A stretch of 27,003 nucleotides of DNA, from assembly GCA_003118195.1 (NCBI GenBank), contig BEXV01001471.1, positions 26,998 through 54,000 of the forward strand, given 5' to 3'. The notes beneath the pieces are model-generated. The model saw only the letters and a program-made list of their open reading frames with translations. It made no database searches and was not told where the DNA came from. Below are positions 9,301 through 21,300 of this stretch, piece by piece. This DNA comes from Hemicentrotus pulcherrimus (taxonomy: Eukaryota > Echinodermata > Echinoidea > Camarodonta > Strongylocentrotidae). A program made the translations under genes and the position numbers. The stretch's first letter is position 1. Every line of letters starts with the position of its first letter.

Positions 9301-12300
9301 CACCGATGTCGTAATTTCTTCGGATCCATCTTTTGTGTGAAAATATTATTAGCAATGATTTGTTTGGCTCTCTTCAGACCTTCTACATCTATCTTGGAAC
9401 ATTGAAGCATGCATAAAATCTTTCCAAAATGACGACACAATTACATTTGAAAAATAGAAATAATAAGAAAGAAAACAAAATGATAAAGTGTACCAATCAC
9501 CAATTTAAAAAAAAAATGCCCTTGATGTAAGGGGTTCGATTTCCATATATGAACTGTATTTAGAAATGAGAATTGAATGTTACTTCTACGAATATAATTT
9601 TGTTAAAGGTCAAGTCCACTGGCTATTCAAAGATAAATTTCTTTCAATAGAAGCAGAAAAATCAGACATACCATTATAACAAAAGTTTGAGCAAAATCGG
9701 ATAACTTATAAGAAAGTTGTGCATTTTTAATGACATGACAAACATGAACATCACAATACAAATTGCCAACTAACTCATGAGTCTGTGACGTCATGTCCTC
9801 ATCTTCCACTTCATATTTCCTTCAAATTGATGGTACAAATTACCCATTCCCCCCTAAGAATCTTATTTCTTCACACTAGCATCCAATAGATTGATAGTAA
9901 GACAGGCAACAAATAAGGCGCGCACTAAACCCAAGTTAGACTTGGTTTCCGTACGCGCCGTTTTAAGTTAGTCTTTTATTTTCTTCATACTCCTTATCAA
10001 TTAACTTTTATAATGCCATATGGTAATATCAAGTTGTTGAAGACGATTCTTTACAATCCAACTACACGCATAATTGTTTTAGGTGATTGGTATAATTCAA
10101 GAGAACATAGACACGCCCTATTTTCACAACCACAATAACAACTGATATCAATCTAATATATCCCTAAATACTATATGGTTAAAAAGAACCATACGGCTAA
10201 ATCATCGCTCGTGATTACCTAAAAATGTTTGTAAGGTATACATTCATTGCTATCCTAACACATACCAACACACACACACACAACTACGAGCACACACGCG
10301 CACACATACATACATACATACACAAATAAATCTGCATGATCATAACAATAAATAAGTAAAGTATATATTATCGTTTTGGGGGTGGTGTTTAATAGAAACA
10401 TATAAGAAGCTGTTCCCTAATTCCAGAATAAATCATGATAGAGAACACATCTTCATCTTACCACGACAATTAGCCTTTGTTAAGGTTAGTTGGAAGCGTG
10501 AGACGAGCTTTTTCAGTGACTCGTATAAGGTGTTTGTTGCCGTGATCCTAATTTCCCAATCTTGCGGCTCGAGATTTTGTTCGTCTTTTCCGTCTTTGTT
10601 TAAGGAGATCATCTTTTCTTTGCAGAACTCTGCCCTTCTTTCTTTCGGAAGGAATGACACAATTTCTCTTATATCATCCATGTAGGCACTCTCATGATCT
10701 GAAGGAAAACACAAATACGAACATTTCTTGTGTTATAGAGGAGGCCAATCGATTTTCTTCCCACGCCCCCCCCCCCCCCCCCCCCCCCCCNCCCCCCCCC
10801 CCATCCCCTGACTTGAAAAGTTCCACCAGCTCCCCGGGATCCCATACTCACAAGGTTTAATTAGACACGTGATCCTGAAATACAGAGGGCTCGTTGGTAA
10901 TTTCCTCCACTAATCATTTCTTAAATTAAACCCTAGACCCAACACTTTACCTAAACAGAATACCAAATCCAAGCCTTACCTAAAATCTACTTCAGCCCTA
11001 AATTTCATGGTGTACTTGACAAAATTAGTGTGGGAGCAAGATATGCTGGAACAATTTTCCTCTCGATCTCGCCATAAATGCCCACTTTTGATTGTAAGGA
11101 TTTTTTCTTCAAAATTCGGGATCTTAAAAAAGAAAGCCGCATTCTTTGACAAGGACAAAATACCTTTAGGGGTTCTTCATTCCTCAAATTCCGAGTATAA
11201 GTACAGAGAAATAATACCCTACAACTTACTGAACTGGTGAGGATCAGGATGTAATCCTCCGGGGTCTTTTCCGACTGAACGGTACTGGTAGATTACTCCA
11301 AAACAATCTGTACGTTGAGGCAAAATAATCGAATTAAAATGCAATGTAACTCATACTCATGTCTGTTTGCAAAGGGATATTAAATCGCATTCATATGAAA
11401 TGATGAATAAATTGATATACCAATGATTCATTACGAAACACATACTTTAAAGAAAATCGACCATCTTCGCTTCATTTACAAGTGATTTCTATTATGGTAT
11501 TAACCTTACCCAAACTTGTATGTCTCCAATTCATTTCATCGGACCTCTAAACAATTTCGTCAATGTGAAACACTTCTCACTTATCAAATCATGACGACCA
11601 ATCTTGATGACAGCTTGAGTCAGCCTGCATCTTTTATCATAGTGGCTGCATTGTTGGTGATCTATCCAGTCACGAATCATTGACTGGGTGTCAAACAACG
11701 TTTCCGTGTTTTCATTTATGGTTGCGGAAATCTTCTTATCGTCGGAGACTCCTGCAACAGTTGCCAATCGTCTGCAATGTCTACCAGTCAGACTACGGAC
11801 ACACGCCTCCACTTCCTGTGTAGATATAGGCTTCTTGAGATGATCAGGAACTGGATTGAGAGAATAATCCAAAAAATATAGGAATATATGATTACTCTCA
11901 CTTTAAAGTAAAAACCTTAATCTTTTTTAATTCTGAACATGTATTTTTTCTAAAGTTCGTATCGAAGTGCAAATACAAAGAAATTGTTTTGTCCTTTAAC
12001 AGGGGTCTTCAGAAAAATTGGTGGTGCGAAAATTACACCCGTTATTAGATTATGGGGAAAATCAGGGGGGTCCCAATCCTATTTTACAACGGACGCTTGT
12101 GGAATTCTTGAAAAGGATCAAACGAGGGCCAATCTTCTCTATGTATTAATGGATTTAAAACAATACTTGAAGTGTTAAGACAAATATTACAAATAGTTTC
12201 TACAGTCAAATTTATACGTGTTTACCTGTAAAGAATTCTCTATCCAAAGGGATGCATCCTGCTGTCTCAAGAGCTAAGCTAAGCAGGACGAAAGGATTCT

Positions 12301-15300
12301 GCTGAAATGGACCAGCCCTCCATTTCCTCAGTACCTGTGTTGCTTCTCCGACTGATTGTTTGGTCACTACTTGACTGACTTGCTGTAACTTGTTTGCAGC
12401 ATGATTCTTTCTGTCAGGAATCAATTCGCTTAAGAGGTCTTCTAACTTCCTGGGATTTTGAATATGCCACAGGATGTGACTCAGTGTGTCATCAGACACA
12501 TTAGCATCCCTCTTCTCTCGAAGGTCTTGAAGAAGAAAAAACACTTATAATTCAGTAATAGTCTTATTAACATAGTTTATTTGAATAGTTCTCACCCGAT
12601 TATACTATCACATATATTACAAAACTATTATAAGCAGAAACAGGATAAGAGATGGTCAAGAGGGCATTTGCCTTTCTATTTAAATCAGTCGAATCTAAAG
12701 AGATTGGACAATCTTGTAAGTTTAACCCAAACATTCTTACAGCCCATTACATAACAAATACATTATAATAGGTTGGCATATCTGCCTGCTCATTCCCTTT
12801 GTACATTTTTTTTTTAATTTTTAACTAACAATAAGCAATTTGTAATATTTGTTCTATTCAATATATTAATAGGGGTATTAATATTTATATGTACAACGGT
12901 CAGTACAACAATTGCGTTGTGAAAAATCTAAATGCTTTCTTTAAAAAAAAGTCTGTTTGTTTCGGCTCGTTATGTTTTTAATTTTATTTTTATTTTCTCC
13001 CAACAACATAAATTTAAATGTATTAACAAAACTGTTTTTCCCTTTTTTTCAAATGGTATTATGTCGAATCGCTCAGTTACAGCGCACTATATAATTATAC
13101 AGGTTGCATATTTACCATTAATGTGCTCCCATACGTCTGTCAAAGTGGCTGCGCATAATTTATCTCTGAGAAGGCTCATCTGGTCGTCATGTTCCTTGTT
13201 CCTCCATTCACAAAGGCCTTTATAAATCCCATATTTGGTAGGGTTTACATCATTGATACCCATGGTGTTAAGTAACCTTTGCAGCTTCATCATGTTGTCC
13301 TGTGAACCGTCGTAGGCCACTGACCATAGCTCAAAAAAGGATACTTTCATCCCTGCACCGCAGTGAAAATATACGTTATATATTATTTAATTAAATTAAG
13401 ATAGAAAATGGCTATGCAAAGAAATATCCATGACCTGAGGAATTACACAAGCTTTGAAATAATGTCTAAAGTAAATACATTATAAAACTTTCCCCACTTC
13501 TCTACTTAAACCCCTGTCAGCGAATGTGTTTGTTCTATGGATAATATGGTAATTAAAAGTAAAATAAAGATAATTATAACAGGCACTACTAGCAAAAGGA
13601 TTCAGACACATCAACAAGGGAACAGTAAACATTGGAGTCCCTGAGAACGTTATCCAAAGAAATTAACCACACGAAATATACATAGGGTTTAAGGCTGTAT
13701 TGGGTAATAATTTTACCTGTAAAGAAAGTTCTATCGACTGGACGGCATTCTGCTTCCTCCAACGCAATGCTTAATAAGACCATCTGGTTTTCATTGTCTG
13801 TTGTGTAGCTCCATTCCTTCAGTTCTCTTACCATGTCCTGCTGGCTGATGCTTGTCACACTTCCTGGCGTTTCTGGATTGTGTGCTGCTCGCCCTGGAAT
13901 CAGCCTATTAAGGAACTTATTCTTGAGTTGTTGATCACCAATACTCCGCATGATCTTTTCACATATGTATTCAGATACCTTTGAAGACCTATTTGCTCTT
14001 TGTTCTGGTAAAAAGGGAAAAAATGCAATAATAATCGCTGATTTTGTTAAGGATGATAATATCAGGTTCTTGTATAGCGCTCATGTGTGTCAGCTTTGAG
14101 ACGCCTAGCCTTTCATATACCGTACAGTGCGTCTCAGAAATTCTTAAAACAAACGGTGATTGTGAAACAAGTATGGGTTTTCGTGAAGCAGAAGAAATAT
14201 ATTTCCAAGTGATAACGTTGCCTATCCTGAAAGGTTTATTACATATTATGTGCCCATTGGAAAATTCTTACCTCCCGTTACGAAAAATGAGGTGCCCCTT
14301 TTATTTTATTCTTGTGTAAATAACACGGGTCTCTTATCTTTGCTCTTTCAAGCAGTAGCAGTTTTAAGAAAAAAATATCACTGTTCCCGACTATTGCAGA
14401 CCCGGTTGCGCACAGTACACCCTTTTTATCTTCATCATCGACAATATCTCCGTTATCCTTTGCTGTATGATGATGGCAATAATCTTACCATCCTTGGTAT
14501 TAAAATGAGACATATGTAAGAAAAAAAAATCGTTCATTTGGTCTTAAAGATAATGTTTCCTACAGGTCATGCTCGGTCATGTACGGTGAAAAGCACCTCG
14601 TGAAACAATAATGCATACGCGCCCATTTCCGGCTGCTTTGATTAAAAGCCCAGTTCACAGAAAATCATTAATATTTCATGAAAACTGCCATAGGATATTT
14701 ACCACTCATATCCCAAACTCTCTCAAGCTTGGCTTTCTCTAACGAATCCCAAAGTATCATAGTTCGATGTTCCTTGGCGGTATTGTCCTTCCAGCTGCAG
14801 AACAATGTGTATGCCCGCTGTTTGCTGAGGTCTCCTTCGACATCGATGCCTAGTTCCAGGAAGGTACGACGAATCTGCGCTATATCCAAACATGTACTCT
14901 CCGTGTCGTACACCAGGCACCAGATCTCGTAGAATGACAAAGTACCTGCACGACGAAGATGATAAACATTTCTTTGTCAACTATCCCATTTCTAAACAAT
15001 AATATTATTTTAACGACAAAATATATGTTCCATTCTTCAATATTTCCATTTAAAAAACATCGCTTTATTTCTTAACAAAGTACATTTCGCATAATTATAC
15101 ATGAATAAGAAACGAATTGTTGGTTGTCATCTTAAGAGACGTTATCATTTTTTTTGACATACAATAAATTGTTTTGTTATAAACCCTTTCCGTGTCAAGT
15201 ATTTCACATCATTACAGTATACGTTTACAATCGATAAGTTCTTACGTGTGAAGAATGTCCTATCGACTGGACAGCATCCTGCGTACTCCAAAGCAATGCT

Positions 15301-18300
15301 TAATAAAACCATCTGGTTCTCACTGTCTGATGTGGAGCTCCATTCCTTCAGTTCTTTCACCATGTCCTGCTGGCTGATGCTCTCTACCCTTGTCGCTGGT
15401 TTGGTTGTGTTTGCTGCTCTCCCTGGAATCAGCCTGTTCATAAACTTATTCTGTAGTTCTTGATCTTTGATAGCTCTCACTATCTTTTCCAGAGTACCTT
15501 GAGATGTTTTAGCAATCACGTTTGAGTTTCGTTCTGAAAGCACATAATTCAGAAGTATATGTATAAAACACCAATTAGTAGTGCTTTAGTTGTTAAACAT
15601 ATGCACAGATAATAGCTTGATAGAATGTCATATTCTTCTCGTTTTACTCTCGATACATTTGGTCACAGTGCTACATCACATGAGGTAACAAGATCTCATG
15701 TAATGTGATAAACTCTAGATAAAAAATAATCATTGACATGTAAAATGAAAAATGATATTGCAAACATAATTTTGATTAACTTTACTTTATACATGTTCGA
15801 TAAGTTAAACTATGACTACAAGACAAATATTGATAACGACGTGTTGTACATGTTCGTGAAAAATACAAAAATTAAGAATATTTACCTATATTTTTCCAGG
15901 CCTCTTCATATCTGGCTTTCAAAAAAGCATCTCTCATGAGCTTTGCTTGATCGCCTAAGGTAGTCTGGTCTTTCCATTTACAGAGAGCGCTGTAAGTCTG
16001 CCATTTGGTTGAATTTTCCTTGACATCTTCTATTCCCAGTTCAGTTAGCACATGGCGTATTCCAACCATATCAATACCCTCGGTGTTGTAAAGTAGCACC
16101 CAAATCTCGTAAAAGGACACGTTCCCTGTGAGTTTGGCAATAGAGCATGCAACGAAATGAATTGAACTAGACAAGCGTTCTCTCTCTCTCTCTTTCTGTC
16201 ATTGAAACAATGCAACCAATGCAACAATTTCCGTACTTCCCTTTTGTAAGACTCGAATACATATTATGCTACCAAGGAAAGTTCCATCGTAATTGTACAA
16301 ACATTGAAAGTTGTAACTATAACAAATTTAAATTATAAGCTAACTACATTATATGTAATAGGTGTAAATCTTGTACAGTACCTTTTTGTGGCTCTTTCTT
16401 CATCATAGGAATCGACTCAGGGTCGGTGTCTGTGTCTAAATGGTTGACTAATCATGCAATGCAATAATAAATAAAAACAACTGATATTAACACACGATTG
16501 GCACAAATTAAACTAAATATATGAAATATAAATTTATGAAATAGCTTGTAGATAGACATTCAATTTTAGTTCCCGAAACAGGAGTATGTTGAGCCCCCCT
16601 CCCCCCGTAAATCAATGTCTTACCATTTTGTTGTTTTCATTTAGATAGGATAACTGACAAAGTCAGTGGCCTTTTCCGAAGGGTTAAGAAAGCCCGGATA
16701 TTCATCATTGTCAAAATATTTTTGCCCGTTTTTGATTTATTTATTCCTGTTATAGCAAACTTGTCGGATATATTTGTCCAACAGCCCTACACCTGGTTTA
16801 ACTTTTCAAAAGGCAATCCTGAGCACCCTACTCGTTTTATAGGTTGAGAAATTGTACATTTGTCTTGTACACTTGGAGTAGCTACCGAGGTGCTATGGAT
16901 ATGATATGAAGGGGTGCTATAGAATGGTCTTATAAAATACAAATTTCCGAGGAATATTAGGAATAGAAGTATGGTGAATCGGGGAAAGGTGACAGAATGG
17001 TTAGCCCAAACAAGTTTAATATTTCTCTGGTTAGCTCATTTCCATGATGTCTTTACACTACCTCGACCCAGCCGCCATTCGGTCACTTTGTTACAGACTA
17101 TTTTATCCTGTGATATGTCGAAATAGAAGATACACGATTCCAAATTACGAGAATAGCTATGAAAGTTATTGTATTTACCCTTGGTCTGCCGATGTTTTAT
17201 CCAAAACACGAGAGCAAAAACAGAGCCAATCAGTAATATCACCACAATAGGCACGACTGTAATAGAAATCGAATGAAGGTGTTATACATTCTGACGAAGA
17301 TGTGTACCTAGTTGCAAAAACATACATAGACCACCTGCACAGGACTCTTTAAAAAATTGATAGAAAGACGATTATACAATTTGTGCAATATATAAAATCA
17401 TGTAGTTGCATATCCTCTAGTTATCTGAAGTGTTCATATTTGGTATATGTGTTATCTAATTCTTCCCGATACAAAAATTGTCAAATCAGTGGCATTGCGG
17501 ATAAGTACAAAAGAAAAATAGTAAGTAAACACATTTGAGCTACTGAATTGTATATAACTAATGAGCATATTGTACATTTGTTCGTATTAAAAAAATTATG
17601 AGAGAACAAAATTTCGGGTGAAGGGTAATACTAGATGGCGGTCCTCATTATAAAATATAAAAGTGTCAAAATTGTGTTTAGTTTTTTAGAAGACCAAGCC
17701 AGTTCAACTGATGATTACACATATGCATTACGTCCATTCTTCAGCTTATAGTGCTATACGTCGTAGTCGGTCTGCTATACAGTGAAAGGGCAGAAACTGA
17801 ACTTTCCAGAAATGTGAATTTTTCTACGAAATTCAGATACCGCCCGCCAAATGCCTTGTTGGTTTCCCTCCTTCAAATTGCTTTTAATCACCCATGCGTG
17901 AAATATGCATCATATGAAAGAGGAGGCTCTAAGCTTTCCAAATATGTATTATTCATAGGTTATGATTGTGATTAAGTTAGGATAAAACAACGATAATTCT
18001 CGGTTTCGTTTTCTCTGGGACGCACTGTATATATTGTGTATAGTTCGTGCTAGTCTGTAATCTACCTCATCTCTTCATTCCCATAGCTCTTCGTTTTTTG
18101 TTACCTTCTCTCTCTCCCTCACATTTCCTTTGTACTACTTCAAAAGACTCCTCTTTCTCTCTCTTTCATTTGTTCTTGTCTGCTTGTCTCTATGTTTTCC
18201 TCATGCTCATTCTGGTAGAGAAGGGGTGATGTTCAGAACACATTTATTTCATATTTATTTCATGCATTCTGTGCATTGTTAATGCCAGTTTTTGAATTTA

Positions 18301-21300
18301 CATGTCAGTTATGTTATTGCTATTATAGTTGCTGTTCTTGTTGTATTTTATTTGCATACTTGAATGTATATATTGTTCATTTTGCTTGTAAATGTATGTT
18401 ACTCGCCAGTGAAGGATGAATTTGTGTATTTTTTAAAATCAGACAATAAACTATCTTGAATCATGAAACTTAAATATATAATTAATGTCATTTAGTAATA
18501 ATCACCTAGGTCAATATATAAATATAGTGAAGAGTGAAGAGGGGGCTGATTGGCTGTGCCGAGAGGAGAAGTGGCTCCTGAAATCCCTCTTTTTTTGACA
18601 AAGTTTAGTGATATTTATTGATTTGTCGGTACCATGCTGATTGTGAACTGTTGACATGCTATTGGAGTGATTTGTATGTGTTTTCACGAAGTAGACTGTA
18701 AGAACAAAGATGATACATTATCGCCTAAATTACTACCTATGCACTGTGTTGCTTGCCTATGCACTTGTACACGCTGTAAACTGTACTACGTGTAACTCGT
18801 CATGCATGGATTCAGTGCGGGCATGGCAAGAATCACTGGCGGCAACCCGCCGGTATACAACTTGGATGATTCGGGCATTACGTAATAATGACGTGGAACC
18901 TCTCAGTGATGAAGTGAAAGCTGTTATTAATGAACTTGGTATTGCAAGACATCGTGGATGTCGTGGGGATGGTCATATTTCTCGCACAATCAAAGTGCTG
19001 TCTTCAAATCGCGACGAAACAAAACCAAGAACAAGACAATGATTCAACAATAAAAATGTGGTCCATATTCATCTTGAACGTAGTGTTACTGACATTGTGT
19101 TGCCCACTGTATTTCTTTGCAACTTCATATCAATTAACAACAACTTGGATGAACTAGACGTCATAATGAATCAGCATGCAATAGATGTGTGTGCTGTTAC
19201 GGAAACATGGCTGACTATAGACCAACCTGAAACTTCTTTCTCCATCGATGGATATTGAGTATTTGCCAAGACTAGATCTCAGCGCAAATGTGGTGGGGTG
19301 GCAATATATGTCAAATCCCAATTTCACCCCCAACCTGTTGACGATCTACCTGAACCAGGTCACCTTGAGGTTGTCTGGGTCAAGTTGAGACCTCACAGCC
19401 TTCCTCGTTCAGTGAACTGCATATTTGTCGCTGTGGTCTACTCTCCACCTAATGATGAGCGATGTAAAGATCTCATTCAGTATCTTCTTCAGAGTATAGA
19501 CATGGTGAGAATTAAACATCAATGAGCGGGTTTCATTATTATTGGCGATTTTAATCGGCTGAATATTTGACAGCTTTGCTCCGGAAATGACATTAGGCAA
19601 ATTGTCAATCTGCATCCTAGAGGCGATGCTGCACTCGACAACATCCTGACCAATTTCGCCAACTTGTATTGCCAGTCTCAAATCCTGTCCCCAATTGGCT
19701 CTTCGCACCACAATTTCATACTCTGGCCACCTAAGTCTGCAAGCGTTAAGAGGAACAATAAGACTATGACTAGAATAATCCGACCAATGAGAGCATCTGA
19801 CATGAAGCGATTTGGTGACTGGATCTCGCATGATGACTGGGCAAAAGTTTTCACTGATGACAACGCCCAGTCTTCCTGTGATACCTTCTTCGAGCGAGTA
19901 ACATCCCACATGAACAGATGCTTTCCATCGAAGAAAGTTTAGATCCACGTTCGTGACAAACCTTGGGTAACACCTTACCTGAAATCACTTATAAAGAAAA
20001 GACAGAGTGCATTTGCACAGGGCAATAATGCTCAGTGGAGAACACTTCGAAATCAAGTCCAGAAGGAAAAGCAGAAGCTGAAGACTAACATCTACTTTAG
20101 GATATTCAACTGAAAGATGAAAACCCTGCCAGTTGGTAAAGACATCTCAAAATACTGACTGGTAACAGGGTATGCGGGCCTCTAGGGCCTTATGGTACTG
20201 ATCATCCCCTACCCTTTAATGCAAAGTTCCAGGTCACCCTTGGGCAAGGTGTAGCACCTGGCAGCCTTCCCCGAGTCCATAGAAATACTGGAATGATGAC
20301 CAGCGGGGGCTAGTTTATCATGAATCCGGGTGGAGGGTACTCGTCAACTGTAGTGAAAGCAAACCTTCTAATGGAGTCCAGCCATGATGAAAATTGGTCC
20401 TGCGGAAGGCAACGGGAACCCACCGCAGTATTATCCTCAGGATGACCCAATACATAAGATATGATAGTTGTCAGTTCAAATCAAGCCAAAGACGTTAACG
20501 GGACTCTAGACACTAGATGCCAGGGTGTCGCGTCCGGCAGGGCCAGCAGTGAGGATGGACAGGTCGTCACCCAGCAAAGTCCTCACTCGCACGTTGGCAC
20601 TTGGAATGTTAGAACAATGAGCGACGACGAGATAGAAACCATCAAACCATGCTTGCTTTCGCTGAGGTTAGATGGCTCAACAGTGGTGACATCATGAGTG
20701 ATGAATTCAGAGTGATATACTCTGGAGGAAAAGCAAGACAACGTGGTGTTGCCCATTTGCTGGACAAGCATACTGCAAAGAATGTATGTAGGATAGAGGC
20801 TGTAAGCGATAGACTGTTAGCAGTCAGAATAAAAGGATCACCAGTTGACATCGTTGTGCTGGTTGTGTACATGCCTACAAGTTACTTTGAGGACAAAGAT
20901 GTGGAGGATATTTACGACATGATCGATGAGGAGCTGGACAAAGGGAAAGGAAATGACTATCGTATTCTTATCGGTGACTGGAATGCTGCTGTTGGAAGCT
21001 CACACAAACATGATGATGTTGTTGGAGAGTAGGGTCTTGGCAGGAAAACCCATAGTGGAAATATGCTAGTACAGTTTTGCAAGAGGAGGAAACTGGTGAT
21101 TACCAACACTCTCTTTGAACAGCACCCTAGACGTCGTTATACATGAAAAGCACATGGGGATATCGCACGCTACCAGATTGATTATACTCCTGTGAACCAG
21201 CGGTACAAGAATAGCGTTAGCAAGTCTCCGGCATATCCAGGCGCAGACTGCTACTCGGATCACAACTTGGCGCTGATGACAGTGCAGCTGAAACTAAAGA

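Noticed and set aside
10260..10330. Short regular repeats as a CRISPR-like array
   Set aside because: They are simple CA/CATA microsatellites without unique spacers, in eukaryotic intron DNA.
14678..14932. Plus-strand ORFs opposite the death-fold exons as independent genes
   Set aside because: They are antisense shadows of conserved exons: the minus-strand frame shows domain homology between copies and the plus-strand frame does not.
19409..19948. Long (179-codon) minus-strand ORF over the outer LINE
   Set aside because: It is antisense to the recognised endonuclease motifs, has no splice or domain support, and is open by chance.
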